Positions 1 through 10,300 of a stretch of DNA of 64,000 nucleotides are shown piece after piece. Source of the stretch: Allomuricauda sp. (GTDB lineage Bacteria; Bacteroidota; Bacteroidia; Flavobacteriales; Flavobacteriaceae); contig RHLF01000001.1 in the NCBI GenBank assembly GCA_003712125.1, forward strand, positions 1,364,001 to 1,428,000. The letters are read 5' to 3'. A model generated the notes under the pieces. It was not told where the DNA came from and did no database searches. It saw only the letters and a list, made by a program, of their open reading frames with translations. Each line of letters opens with the position of its first letter. Within the stretch, counting starts at the first letter, position 1. A program made the position numbers and the translations under genes.

Positions 1-201
1 AAAAATAAGATCAGCACACTTGAAAAAAAGATCACCCAGCTTGAGCAAGAATTGGCAGAAATAGACCATGAACTTCTAATGAACTATGATGAAACCATTG
101 CCAAACCCAACTTTTTTGAGCATTACAATAGCAAGAAAGAAGCCTTAGATACGCTGATGAACGATTGGGAAAAGCTGACCGCAAGTCTCGAAAATCACTA
201 A
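1..201 (+). CDS. ABC-F family ATPase, C-terminal fragment
   Basis: This is the last 66 codons of a gene that begins before the window; frame 1 is open from base 1 to TAA at 199-201. The peptide is charged and helical, with a heptad-like stretch (KISTLEKKITQLEQELAEID) followed by a short tail containing YDETIAKPNFFEHYN. This matches the C-terminal coiled-coil domain that ends many ABC-F (Uup/EttA-type) ribosome-associated ATPases. No nucleotide-binding motif lies inside the window, so the assignment rests on the coiled coil and tail alone. Any other coiled-coil protein is a possible alternative. Confidence 0.55.
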   Translation, partial: KNKISTLEKKITQLEQELAEIDHELLMNYDETIAKPNFFEHYNSKKEALDTLMNDWEKLTASLENH

Positions 202-229
202 TAATGCTTATTTACACTGTTTTTTGACG

Positions 230-318
230 CGTTCACAACATAATTTGCAACGTTCACAACAAACCACTGCACTTCGTCCGATTAATTTGTAGCTTAAAGA
301 GTATTAATATTATATTTG
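230..318 (+). promoter_or_regulatory. Promoter with paired GTTCAC repeats upstream of the LRR gene
   Basis: The 11-mer CGTTCACAACA occurs at 230-240 and again at 251-261, exactly 21 bp (two helical turns) apart. Downstream lie TTTG at 286-289 and TATATTTG at 311-318, separated by 21 bp, which fits the Bacteroidota -33/-7 consensus (TTTG, TAnnTTTG). The start codon of the LRR gene is at 352. Direct repeats of about 9 bp with a 21-bp period are the usual layout of LytTR-type regulator sites; that reading is an inference. Confidence 0.6.
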
Positions 319-351
319 TAAGTAAATTCTTATAAAATATTTTATTGAACG

Positions 352-1236
352 ATGAAACCATTGGCACTCATTTTTGCAAGCTTCCTTCTCTTTACAGAGC
401 CTATTTCGGCTGTGGAGATAGCTTCTAGTGAGCAAAAAGTACTTACGGACCTTTTCCACAGTACCAATGGGGAAAGTTGGACAACTCCCTGGGATTTGAA
501 TCAACCTGTCTCTTCATGGAAAGGTGTAGAAATAAAATCCGGTCACGTTGTCGGCATCAATCTTTTCGCCAATAATTTAAGTGGGGTGCTTCCTGAAAGT
601 TTGGGAGAGCTCACCCATTTGGTTCATTTGAACTTGGCATTCAATAAAATTTCCGGTCAATTGCCGAAGAATATTGTGTCCCTGCAGAACCTTAAGGTAC
701 TTAAGTTGGAAATGAACCGAATCAAGGGAAGTTTGCCATCAGGAATTGGTAATATGACAAGGCTCGAAGAGTTTTCCATATTCAATAATTTTTTGAGCGG
801 ACCTATACCCGAAAGTTTTGGCACATTAAAGCAGCTAAAAATATTGAATCTTTCAAGCAACAATCTCAAGGGAATCATTCCCAGTAGTATTGGGAATTTG
901 ACCCAATTGGAAAAGCTTGGTTTGTTTGAAAATGCACTAGAGGGGTCCATTCCCAATGACATGGGTAAACTATCCAGTCTGAAAGAACTCGTTTTGGCGA
1001 ATAATGCGTTTGATGGGGCGATACCTGCTGAAATAGCACAACTCGATAATCTGGAAATATTACAGCTTCAAAACAATCGATTTGATTCTTTTGATGCGTT
1101 GCAGCAAATGGATAAGAATCAATTTTTGGTCTTCGATACCGATGAAAAAGAGCTAAGGCCCAACTTTAAAAAACTCAATTTAGAAAGAACACGTATGGCT
1201 GATACAAAATTTGAAGATGTGGATGATAACGAGTAG
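352..1236 (+). CDS. Secreted leucine-rich-repeat protein
   Basis: The 294-residue protein starts with a signal peptide (MKPLALIFASFLLFTEPISA). A short capping segment with a TNGESW...W motif follows, as in plant-type LRR amino caps. About seven repeats of roughly 24 residues come next, with the plant-type pattern LxxLxLxxNxLxGxIPxxLGxL (residues about 70-240), and then a polar C-terminal tail. It is probably an exported or surface-attached binding protein, but no ligand can be inferred. It stands alone, with its own promoter upstream and a terminator just after the stop. No sorting (T9SS) domain is evident at its C-terminus. Confidence 0.85.
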   Translation: MKPLALIFASFLLFTEPISAVEIASSEQKVLTDLFHSTNGESWTTPWDLNQPVSSWKGVEIKSGHVVGINLFANNLSGVLPESLGELTHLVHLNLAFNKISGQLPKNIVSLQNLKVLKLEMNRIKGSLPSGIGNMTRLEEFSIFNNFLSGPIPESFGTLKQLKILNLSSNNLKGIIPSSIGNLTQLEKLGLFENALEGSIPNDMGKLSSLKELVLANNAFDGAIPAEIAQLDNLEILQLQNNRFDSFDALQQMDKNQFLVFDTDEKELRPNFKKLNLERTRMADTKFEDVDDNE

Positions 1237-1263
1237 TTAGTTATACTTTAGTTTGTTTGGTTT

Positions 1264-1291
1264 GGGGATGCGTAAAGTGTCCCCTTTTTTT
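1264..1291 (+). terminator. Rho-independent terminator after the LRR gene
   Basis: A GGGGA/TCCCC stem (1264-1268 with 1280-1284) with an 11-nt loop is followed by a run of seven T (1285-1291). It lies 28 bp after the LRR stop codon and separates this gene from the efflux operon. Confidence 0.7.
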
Positions 1292-1347
1292 GTGCGCTAA
1301 TTTTAACATTTATGAAATATTTAACCTGTGACCTGCCCAATGCCAAC

Positions 1348-1355
1348 TAGTTTTG
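1348..1355 (+). promoter_or_regulatory. Putative -7 element of the RND efflux operon
   Basis: TAGTTTTG fits the TAnnTTTG -7 consensus of Bacteroidota and lies 20 bp before the ATG at 1375. No clear TTTG -33 box is seen at the right distance, so the promoter may be weak or depend on an activator. Confidence 0.4.
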
Positions 1356-1374
1356 CAAAACTAAACGACCATGC

Positions 1375-2502
1375 ATGCGTAAAGCCATCATTTCTGTCCT
1401 TATAGGCGTTGTAATAATTGGGGCATCATACTTTGTTTCAAATTCGATTATTGATAGTAAAACCAACCGAAGGCCCCAAGCCCAAAAAGTTGTCAAAACT
1501 GTTTTTGTTGATACCGTGAAAAACGGAACCGTGCCCATAGTGGTAACGGCAAATGGAAATTTGGTAGCCAAAAGAAGGGTGGAGCTTTTCGCCGAAGTAC
1601 AAGGGGTTTTTAGACCCGGTAGCCAACTTTTCAAAGCTGGGCAAGAATACAACTCTGGGCAGACCTTGATTCGAATAGATGCATCAGAATATTACGCCAG
1701 TGTGCAATCGGCAAAGAGTAATTTGTTCAACCTGATTACGTCAATAATGCCTGATTTGCAACTCGATTATCCGGAACATTTCCCCAAATGGCAACAATAC
1801 CTGAATGAATTTGATTTGGAAAAAACTACCCCTAAATTGCCGCAAATCGATTCCGAAAAGGAAAAATTCTTTGTTTCTGGACGTGGTATCCTTACCAGTT
1901 ACTATAATGTCAAAAACTTGGAGCAACGCTTATCAAAATATACCATTAGTGCACCATTCAAGGGTATTCTTACAGAGGCTTTGGTAACAGAAGGTACACT
2001 AGTCAGGGCAGGACAAAAACTTGGTGAATACATCAATACTGGGAGTTATGAGCTTGACGTAGCTGTAGGGAAAACCTATAGTGACCTATTGGAAGTTGGG
2101 AAGCAAGTAACGTTAAGCAATCTTGATAGAACAAAATCATATATAGGCAAAGTAATCCGCGTAAATGGCAGGGTCGACCAGGCAACGCAAACAGTTACCG
2201 CGTTTATCGAAGTTCGTGACAACGATTTGAAAGAGGGCCAATACTTAGAAGCCAATCTTCAGGCGAGTGAGGCTACAGATGCCATTAAGATAGATAGGTC
2301 CCTTTTGGTTGACAATCAATCTTTATTTGTCGTTCGCGATTCCGTACTGGATATGATTCCGGTCACACCTGTTTATTTTGGGGAAAAAAATGTTGTCATT
2401 CAAAATGTTCCCGACGGAACCCCTATCGTTTCCAAACCCTTACCCGGGGCCTATTCCGGAATGTTGGTGAAAGTATACCAAGAACAAAACACGGTTGAGT
2501 AG
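1375..2502 (+). CDS. RND efflux periplasmic adaptor (HlyD/MFP family)
   Basis: This 375-residue protein is the membrane fusion subunit that links an inner-membrane RND pump to an outer-membrane channel. It has an N-terminal membrane anchor (AIISVLIGVVIIGASYFV). A first barrel-sandwich half follows around residues 50-100 (VTANGNLVAKRRVELFAEV), then a helical hairpin, the second half with ISAPFKGILTEALVTEGTLV (about 195-215), and a beta-barrel/MP domain to the end. The ATG at 1375 is used because the ATG at 1371 runs straight into a stop. It is the first gene of a three-gene operon; its stop is 1 bp before the ATG of the pump gene. The substrate cannot be told from sequence. Confidence 0.9.
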   Translation: MRKAIISVLIGVVIIGASYFVSNSIIDSKTNRRPQAQKVVKTVFVDTVKNGTVPIVVTANGNLVAKRRVELFAEVQGVFRPGSQLFKAGQEYNSGQTLIRIDASEYYASVQSAKSNLFNLITSIMPDLQLDYPEHFPKWQQYLNEFDLEKTTPKLPQIDSEKEKFFVSGRGILTSYYNVKNLEQRLSKYTISAPFKGILTEALVTEGTLVRAGQKLGEYINTGSYELDVAVGKTYSDLLEVGKQVTLSNLDRTKSYIGKVIRVNGRVDQATQTVTAFIEVRDNDLKEGQYLEANLQASEATDAIKIDRSLLVDNQSLFVVRDSVLDMIPVTPVYFGEKNVVIQNVPDGTPIVSKPLPGAYSGMLVKVYQEQNTVE

Positions 2503-2503
2503 T

Positions 2504-5500
2504 ATGCGCAAAATTATTTCATACTTCATTAAATACCATGTTGCGGTTGACGTCATCGTCATCGCATTTTTGGTATTTGGAATCGTAGGTGCCTCACAGC
2601 TTAAATCCTCCTTTTTTCCATTAACCGAATCTAAAAATGTATTGATTTCGATTACTTACCCTGGTGCATCTCCACAAGAGATTGAAGAGGGGGTAGTGCT
2701 CAAGATTGAAGATAATCTTAAGGGTCTGGAAGGTGTGGATCGTGTTACTTCGACGTCCCGAGAAAATTCAGGTTCGATCAATGTAGAAATTGAAAAAGGT
2801 AGGGATATCGATTTTATGCTGCTCGAGGTTAAAAATGCGGTAGACAGGGTGCCCACTTTTCCAACGGGCATGGAACCGCTGGTGGTTTCAAAATTAGAGG
2901 CTGTTCGACCAACGATAAGCTTTGCCGTAAGTGGCGATAAAATACCCTTGGCCACCCTCAAGCAAATTGGCAGGCAAATAGAGAATGATTTAAGGGCCAT
3001 AGACGGTATTTCACAGGTTGCGATATCGGGTTACCCGGAAGAGGAAATTGAAATCGCTGTTGATGAGAATAACCTATTGGCTTACAATGTTACCTTTTCA
3101 GAGGTTGCTTTGGCTGTTGGCAATGCCAATATTTTGGTCACTGGGGGTAACATTAAGACCAATACGGAAGAATATCTGATTCGGGCCAATAATAGATCCT
3201 ATTACGGTGATGAATTGGCCAATATCGTTGTAAGTGCGGATGCCTCTGGACGTACCGTGCGCCTAAAGGATGTCGCCAGGGTACGCGATCGTTTTTCAGA
3301 GACTCCCAATGCCTCCTATTATGATGGGGATTTGTCCGTAAATGTAACCATTACCAGTACGAATACCGAAGATCTTATTGGTTCGGCCGAAAATGTCAAG
3401 GAATATGTCGAAGAATTCAATCAAAAATATACCAATGTTGAACTGAATGTCGTTTCTGATTTTTCAACCACACTTACCCAACGTACACAATTATTGACAG
3501 AGAATGCCATAATGGGGATGATTTTAGTCCTTATTTTCCTTTCGCTATTTCTGAATACGAGATTGGCCTTTTGGGTAGCCTTTGGATTGCCAATTGCCTT
3601 TTTGGGGATGTTTGTCTTCGCTCAGTTTTTTAATGTGACCATTAATGTGCTTTCGCTTTTTGGGATGATCATTGTGATAGGAATCTTGGTGGACGATGGA
3701 ATTGTAATAGCGGAGAATATCTATCAGCACTATGAGCGCGGAAAAAATCCGGTTCAGGCAGCAGTTGATGGAACACTTGAAGTGATACCCCCCATTGTTT
3801 CTGCCATTATCACCACTATATTGGCCTTTTCTATCTTTCTGTTTTTGGACGGAAGAATTGGGGATTTCTTTGGTGAGGTCTCTGTAATTGTTATTCTGAC
3901 CTTGGTGGTTTCCTTGGTGGAGGCCCTCATTATTCTTCCGGCTCACTTGGCCCACTCCAAAGCTTTACAGCCCAAGTCGGACAAACCCAAAACAGGAATT
4001 GCCAGTGTTTTTGCGAAGCTTCGAATAATTAATCAAAGTGGTGACAGGGCCATGATGTGGATGCGTGATAAACTGTATAGTCCCGTAATCCGGTTTGGGT
4101 TGAAACACCGTTTTTTGACCTTCTCATTTTTTGCCATGGTCTTGCTGTTGACATTTGGTTCTTTGGGAGGCGGAATTATTCGCACGGCCTTCTTTCCAAG
4201 AATCGCCAGTGATCGAGTGTCTATTGAGCTTCAAATGCCCAATGGGACCAATGAACAAGTAACTGATTCGATTATTAGCCTTATTGAAGAAAAGGCACAA
4301 ATCGTTAATCAACAGCTTACGGAAGAATACCTGCCAAATGATGGTAGAATGATGTTTAAGAATATCATTAAAAATCTAGGACCCGGTTCTTCCTCGGCAA
4401 CGCTCGTCATCAACCTATTGCCAGGTGAAGAACGGCCTGATGCGGTAAGGGCAGACATAGTAACCAATAGGATAGAGAATCTTATGGGACCTGTTTTTGG
4501 GGTCGAAAGCCTAATTTATGGCTCAGGAGGTTTTTTTGGAGGTAATCCTGTATCTGTATCGCTTTTGGGCAACAATATCGGCGAATTAAAAGCCGCAAAG
4601 ACTGAATTGAAAGAGGCTTTGCAGAATAATGCCCTTTTGAAGGATATTGCGGATAATGATCCTGCCGGAATCAAGGAAATTAGACTGGAACTTAAAGAAA
4701 ACGCCTATTTATTGGGCTTGGATTTACGAACGGTAATGAACCAGGTTAGGGCCGGTTTTTTTGGTGTACAAGCGCAACGTTTTCAACGCGGGCAAGATGA
4801 AATACGTGTTTGGGTGCGCTATGATCGTGAGAATCGGGAATCTATCGCTGACTTGGATGATATGCGCATATTAACTCCGTCAGGCACCAGGGTTCCCTTG
4901 GGCGAGATTGCCACCTATGTCATTGAACGTGGCGAAGTTGCTATCAACCACCTCGACGGTCAACGGGAAATTCAACTCACGGCAGATTTGAAAGATCCCA
5001 GCAATACAAGTGCACCTGATGTGCTGGCATGGATCAGAACCGATATAATGCCAGAGATCCAATCAAAATATCCTACGATTACGGCATCTTATGAAGGTCA
5101 GAACCGAGAACGCAATAAGCTTTTTAACTCCCTCAACTTTGTTGGGTTGACCGTATTGTTTTTGATATACATAACCATTGCCTTCACCTTTAGAAGCTTC
5201 AGCCAGCCCTTGTTGTTATTATTGCTGGTCCCTTTTAGTTTGCCCGCTGTGGCTTGGGGACATTGGCTTCATGGATTTCCCGTCAATATTCTGTCCATGC
5301 TCGGTATCATCGCGCTTATTGGAATTATGGTGAACGATGGCTTGGTATTGATCGGTAAATTCAACAGTAACTTGCGTGGGGGCATGAATTTTGACGATGC
5401 CATTTATGAGGCAGGGAGGTCACGATTTAGGGCCATATTTTTAACGTCTATTACAACCATTGCCGGTTTGGCCCCACTTCTGCTTGAGAAGAGCCGACAG

Positions 5501-5785
5501 GCCCAATTCTTAAAGCCCATGGCCATATCCATAGCTTATGGAATTGGATTTGCCACTGTATTGACATTACTTCTTCTTCCACTTTTCTTGTCATTTAGCA
5601 ACGATATCAAGGTATTCAGTAAATGGCTACGTACCGGAAACAAAATCAGCAAAGAAGAAGTGGAACGGGCCATTAAAGAAAAACATGGGGTAAACGGAGT
5701 AGCACTCAATGGTGAATCTTCATTGCACGATGCTGCTGCACAAGACAATACGAAAGAAGTTGAACTAGAAGACAGTGTGGGATGA
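2504..5785 (+). CDS. RND efflux transporter, inner-membrane pump (AcrB/HAE family)
   Basis: The protein of about 1093 residues is a proton-driven RND exporter with the usual 12 membrane helices and two large periplasmic loops (about residues 35-330 and 555-855). Helix 4 contains GILVDDGIVIAEN, carrying the paired Asp residues that relay protons in AcrB-type pumps; the matching second-half segment has GIMVNDGLVLIG. The ATG at 2504 is preferred over an in-frame TTG at 2495, which overlaps the adaptor gene. After the last helix there is a hydrophilic tail of about 50 residues rich in E, K and D, longer than in typical AcrB. Its stop overlaps the start of the TolC-like gene (ATGA), so the three subunits are co-translated. 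Confidence 0.93.
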   Translation: MRKIISYFIKYHVAVDVIVIAFLVFGIVGASQLKSSFFPLTESKNVLISITYPGASPQEIEEGVVLKIEDNLKGLEGVDRVTSTSRENSGSINVEIEKGRDIDFMLLEVKNAVDRVPTFPTGMEPLVVSKLEAVRPTISFAVSGDKIPLATLKQIGRQIENDLRAIDGISQVAISGYPEEEIEIAVDENNLLAYNVTFSEVALAVGNANILVTGGNIKTNTEEYLIRANNRSYYGDELANIVVSADASGRTVRLKDVARVRDRFSETPNASYYDGDLSVNVTITSTNTEDLIGSAENVKEYVEEFNQKYTNVELNVVSDFSTTLTQRTQLLTENAIMGMILVLIFLSLFLNTRLAFWVAFGLPIAFLGMFVFAQFFNVTINVLSLFGMIIVIGILVDDGIVIAENIYQHYERGKNPVQAAVDGTLEVIPPIVSAIITTILAFSIFLFLDGRIGDFFGEVSVIVILTLVVSLVEALIILPAHLAHSKALQPKSDKPKTGIASVFAKLRIINQSGDRAMMWMRDKLYSPVIRFGLKHRFLTFSFFAMVLLLTFGSLGGGIIRTAFFPRIASDRVSIELQMPNGTNEQVTDSIISLIEEKAQIVNQQLTEEYLPNDGRMMFKNIIKNLGPGSSSATLVINLLPGEERPDAVRADIVTNRIENLMGPVFGVESLIYGSGGFFGGNPVSVSLLGNNIGELKAAKTELKEALQNNALLKDIADNDPAGIKEIRLELKENAYLLGLDLRTVMNQVRAGFFGVQAQRFQRGQDEIRVWVRYDRENRESIADLDDMRILTPSGTRVPLGEIATYVIERGEVAINHLDGQREIQLTADLKDPSNTSAPDVLAWIRTDIMPEIQSKYPTITASYEGQNRERNKLFNSLNFVGLTVLFLIYITIAFTFRSFSQPLLLLLLVPFSLPAVAWGHWLHGFPVNILSMLGIIALIGIMVNDGLVLIGKFNSNLRGGMNFDDAIYEAGRSRFRAIFLTSITTIAGLAPLLLEKSRQAQFLKPMAISIAYGIGFATVLTLLLLPLFLSFSNDIKVFSKWLRTGNKISKEEVERAIKEKHGVNGVALNGESSLHDAAAQDNTKEVELEDSVG

Positions 5786-7104
5786 TATATAGAACAGTTA
5801 CATTCTTATTCTTCTTTGCCATAACTATTGCCCACGGGCAGGTTGAAACGAAACCACTTACCAAGGAAGAGGCCGTCAAAATTGCATTAAAGAATAATTT
5901 TGGGGTTAGGGTAGCTCAGAATAATGTCGAGATTGCAGATAACAACAAGAACTTACTTAATTCCAATTTTCTCCCATCATTAACCGGTAATGCTGGCGCC
6001 AGTTACGATAACAACGATCAAGAAGCCACATTTCAAGATGGCAGCGTTCGGGCCATTGATGGTGCGGAGACGACACGATACAACGCTTCCGTTAATTTAA
6101 ATTATACCCTTTTTGATGGTTTGGGTCGATGGTATGATTACAAACGTTTGAAAGAGGAGTATCAACTCAGTGAACTGCAAGCTCGAGAAACAATCGAGAC
6201 CACAATGATTCAGCTTTTTTCCATTTATTATGAGGTGGCCAGAATTTCTGAAAACATTGGGGTATTGCGGGAAACGTATTCCAGTACCGAAGATCGATTG
6301 AAACGGGCCGAATATAGTTTTGAGTATGGTCAAAACAATAAATTGGATGTGCTCAATGCTGAGGTTGATTTGGTCAATGACAGCATTAACCTAATGAACG
6401 AAAGGCAGCTTTTAAGAAACACCTTACGTGATTTAAACATCGTGCTCAACCAAGATTTGGAAGTTTTTTACCAAGTTGATACCACTGTTGCGTTTACTGC
6501 ACCTTTGGTCATGGAAGACTTTTTGGCCTCAGGCCCCGAAAACAATGTAAGAATGCTTCAGGCCAAGAAGAATATTACGATCAATGATTACAGTTTGAAG
6601 GCGGGGAAATCCGTTTTTCTTCCTACTATTGGTCTGACCGGTTCCTACGGCTGGAATGAAGGGAATTTTCCGGCAACCAATTTCTTGGCTTCCAGCTCTT
6701 CAACAGGTTTTTCAGCAGGCTTGAACCTTACCTGGAATCTTTTTGATGGCGGTAATGGCATTACACAGGTTAAAAACGCCAAAATATTGTTAGACTCCCA
6801 AGAGATATTGTATGATCAGGTTCAGCTTGAGATACGACGCGATATCGCCAATGCCCATGGCAATTACCTTAATTTATTGAAGGTTTTTGAACTACAGGAG
6901 CAAAATGTGGAAACGGCAACGAATAATTTTGAACGTTCCAATGAACGCTACAAACTGGGTCAAATCAGCTCTGTTGAACTACGACAGGCACAGATCAACC
7001 TATTGAACGCGAAGACCAGCAAAAATCAAGCTAAATACACGGCCAAGCTTGCCGAGCTGCAGCTCTTACAATTTATTGGGCAGTTGTTGAATGTGAATTT
7101 GTAA
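5782..7104 (+). CDS. TolC-family outer-membrane channel of the RND system
   Basis: This 440-residue protein starts with a signal peptide (FLFFFAITIAHGQ) and contains the two homologous halves of the outer-membrane efflux protein family. Long helical stretches sit around residues 150-215 and 360-440, and strands such as NASVNLNYTLFDG and SAGLNLTWNLFDGG form the beta-barrel. It completes the tripartite pump and starts within the stop of the pump gene. The ending without a C-terminal extension is typical for Bacteroidota TolC homologues. Confidence 0.92.
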   Translation: MIYRTVTFLFFFAITIAHGQVETKPLTKEEAVKIALKNNFGVRVAQNNVEIADNNKNLLNSNFLPSLTGNAGASYDNNDQEATFQDGSVRAIDGAETTRYNASVNLNYTLFDGLGRWYDYKRLKEEYQLSELQARETIETTMIQLFSIYYEVARISENIGVLRETYSSTEDRLKRAEYSFEYGQNNKLDVLNAEVDLVNDSINLMNERQLLRNTLRDLNIVLNQDLEVFYQVDTTVAFTAPLVMEDFLASGPENNVRMLQAKKNITINDYSLKAGKSVFLPTIGLTGSYGWNEGNFPATNFLASSSSTGFSAGLNLTWNLFDGGNGITQVKNAKILLDSQEILYDQVQLEIRRDIANAHGNYLNLLKVFELQEQNVETATNNFERSNERYKLGQISSVELRQAQINLLNAKTSKNQAKYTAKLAELQLLQFIGQLLNVNL

Positions 7105-7108
7105 GCAA

Positions 7109-7291
7109 ATGGTAGAGCATTTTTTCCAATGCCCTTATTGCTGGGAAGAAATCTCCATGCTTTTAGATACTTCCATCGCTCATCAATCGTATGTTGAAGA
7201 TTGTGAAGTTTGTTGCAACCCAATGGAGGTTACATCAAGGTTTGCCCAACATGAACTCCAATTTTTCAATGTGGTTGAATTGGGCCAATAG
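7109..7291 (+). CDS. CPXCG-motif cysteine-rich small protein
   Basis: A 60-residue protein with CPYC at residues 8-11 and CEVCC at 32-36, which together look like a zinc-ribbon. The length, the N-terminal xFxCPYCWE and the middle Asp-Cys-x-x-Cys-C are hallmarks of the CPXCG family (Cys_rich_CPXG), whose role is unknown. It begins 4 bp after the TolC-like stop and is probably co-transcribed with the efflux operon, although a functional link is not implied. It ends 16 bp before the stop of the convergent FG-GAP gene. Confidence 0.85.
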   Translation: MVEHFFQCPYCWEEISMLLDTSIAHQSYVEDCEVCCNPMEVTSRFAQHELQFFNVVELGQ

Positions 7292-7307
7292 TAAAGCTTT
7301 TGGCGTC

Positions 7308-10300
7308 TCAACCCTTCACCCGAATCCATTGCAGTAGGTCACTGTTCTTTGCCAAAAGAACGTAAGTGTCCTCGCCAACCGTTATTTTCTTCATATCCTT
7401 CACATCGCCCGGGGCATAAAACCCACTTTCTCTTGCCGTGATGGGCTGAAAATTGCCCGCTCCGTCCCCTTTGAGATAAAGTCCGATACTGCTATCATTC
7501 CGCGGAGTTTCGACTTCAGAACTATGTAAATTGCCCGCAAGGAGGGCATCCAGATGTCCATCTTGATCATAATCTTCGATCATGATCTGATTAATTGCAG
7601 AAAACTGCGCCAAATTAGGTAAATCATGTCTCACAAATTTGCCATCAACATTTTCGAAGTAGGCGCTCGCAAATGATTTTACCTGATAATGCAGGGAGTT
7701 TTCAAGCGATTTTTCTGTGTACACATCCTCTAAGGTGGCATTCGAAAAAGATTCGTAATCCTTGAATTTATTCTTGATTCCAGGCATTTGTTGTGAAGAG
7801 CATTCCCTACCCCTGAGCGGGAATTGTTCACCTTCGTTGTAATAGCTCAGTACAATATCTCCTGTTTGATTGTTGTCAAAGTCATTAAAATAAATATCAA
7901 AGGTTTCCTTTTCGTTGGCCTTGTACTTATAGTTAAGTCCCAGGTTACCCGCGATGAAGTCTACATCTCCATCGTTGTCAAAATCGGCAGATTTTACGCT
8001 AAACCACCATCCTCTTGTGTCTTCTAGTCCAAGGTCATCTGTCACTTCTGAAAAATAGCCTTCATCGTTCTTAAAGGCCCTGATGTTCATCCACTCGCCG
8101 ACGATGATCAAGTCTGTGTTAGAATCGTTGTCAAAATCAGTCCAGATGGCATCGGTTACCATACCCATTTGGCTTAATTCAGGTATGATTTTCTGGGTTA
8201 CATTGACAAACTTGGGCATACCATTTGTACTTTGGTTTTCCAAAAGGTAGCTATTTGCCGGTGACGGATAGTTGCCTGGAATCAAACGTCCAGCAACGAA
8301 GAGATCGATATCACCATCTTTGTCATAGTCATGGCCTTGAACCCGAGAACCACTGGCCAACATTTCAGGCAGTACTCCGTTGGCTTTTGAAAAATTCCCT
8401 TGTCCGTCATTAATGTACAAACGGTCTTGAAGTAAAGGATCTCGTGTTGTGAACTCATTACCTCCGCTGACCATATAGATATCATTGTCTCCGTCCATTT
8501 CCGCATCAAAAATGTATATGCCCAAATCTTCATGCATGCGATCTAGGCTCAAAACAGGACTTTCTATTTTTTCAAAGCCCTGATTGCTTTGGAAATAAAT
8601 TCCTCCTTGATAGCCATTGGCACCGCCCACTACGAAATCGTCCTTGCCATCTCCGTTTAAATCGCCAACGCCAACATTTGGACCAAACATTGACGTTTGG
8701 TGCGGCAATAGGATTTCTCTGATAAAATCATCATAAATGTTTTCTTGGTGGCGGTGGGTAGCCAAGCCGTTTTCACCATTTAGGCTTTCAAATATTTTTT
8801 GTGGATCCTGTTTCTCTTGCGGCATCTCAGCCTTCTGGGCATTCGCATAGTTGATCTGGAGAATATCAGTAGTGGCCATTACATCTTTAAGAACTTCAGT
8901 CTTACCATCGGGCCAAACCACCAAAACGGAATCTACTTTTTGTATGTCGCCCAATCCGAAATGAAGCCTCGGGGCTACTGAAGACTGAAACCCTCGGGTC
9001 AATGTCATTTCTTGAAATTGGGTATTCTCATTGTGATATACATAGGTTTTTACCCCAATACCATTTCTATTTTTTTGTGGGCCTTTGAATTCAAGCGCCA
9101 AATGTTTTCCTTTTTCAGACGACCGATTTTCAAATACGGTGGCTTCTTCATCAATGTTGTTGGTGACGATATCCAAATCGCCATCATTGTCTAAGTCGGC
9201 ATAAATACTGCCATTGGCAAATCCTTCATGTTCAATGCCCCATTCTTGGTTGACCCGTTCAAAGGTGAGGTCTTTGTTGTTCCTTAATACAAAATTGTCA
9301 ATTTTTTCAGACGGAATAGCCAAACTTTTGGCAAGTGTACTATCTGGGTGAACACCCGATTCTTCAATGGCCAAGAAGTAGTCACGGTTGTTGATTTCAC
9401 GTCGTGTGCCATTTGAAATGAAAATATCCTTCCATCCATCGTTGTCTAAATCAACAAACAGTGGGCCCCAGCTCCAGTCGGTTGACGATACACCCGCCAA
9501 TCGAGATACATTACTGAAATCAGGAATTGTATCCAAAAGATTGCCATTGTTGAGTTGTAGCGTGTTTTGCATGTATTGGTAATGAAATCCTGAATTTACC
9601 GTACTCCAGAACAAGGTGGGGTTCATGCTGGCCATATTGGCCTTAGACCTTCTGTTGATATTGGCGGTCATATCCACTTGAAGGATATCGAGCAGTTGGT
9701 CATTGTTGAAATCTGCAATGTCAACCCCCATGCCATAAAAGGCTGTATTCTTGGTGGCTTTTTTGATAACCTCATCAAAAGTTCCGTCCCCATTGTTCAT
9801 AAACATATAATCGGGAGAACTGAAATCATTGGATACATAGATGTCGGGCCAACCATCTTGGTTGAGATCGCCAATGGTAGCACTCAGCGACAATCCAAAG
9901 GTTTTTAAACCTGCCTCTTCGGTAACATCCACAAACTTTCCATCATCGTTCCGGTACAAATAATCGGTATCATTTGGCAAGCCAAACTGTTGTTTCATGG
10001 CATAATGAAAGTTGGGTGCGTTGAAGGGGGTAGGAGGGTAATTCGCAACATAAAGATCCAGATCACCATCAAGATCATAATCAAAAAAGGTACTTTGAAC
10101 GCTGTTGGCCTTATTGTCAATTCCGTATTCAGAGGCCTGTTCTGAAAAGGTGTTGTCTCCGTTATTGATAAACAATTGGTTGCCCTTTGGAGCAAATTTT
10201 CCACCTACCGAACAATAAATATCCAAGAAACCATCATTGTTAACGTCAGCCATGGTGGTACCCGTATACCAGCGATTGTCACCAGAGACCCCTGCATTTG

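Noticed and set aside
230-261. Direct repeat considered as a CRISPR remnant
   Set aside because: Only two units of 11 bp with a 10-bp gap are present, no cas gene is near, and a regulatory site before a promoter explains them better.
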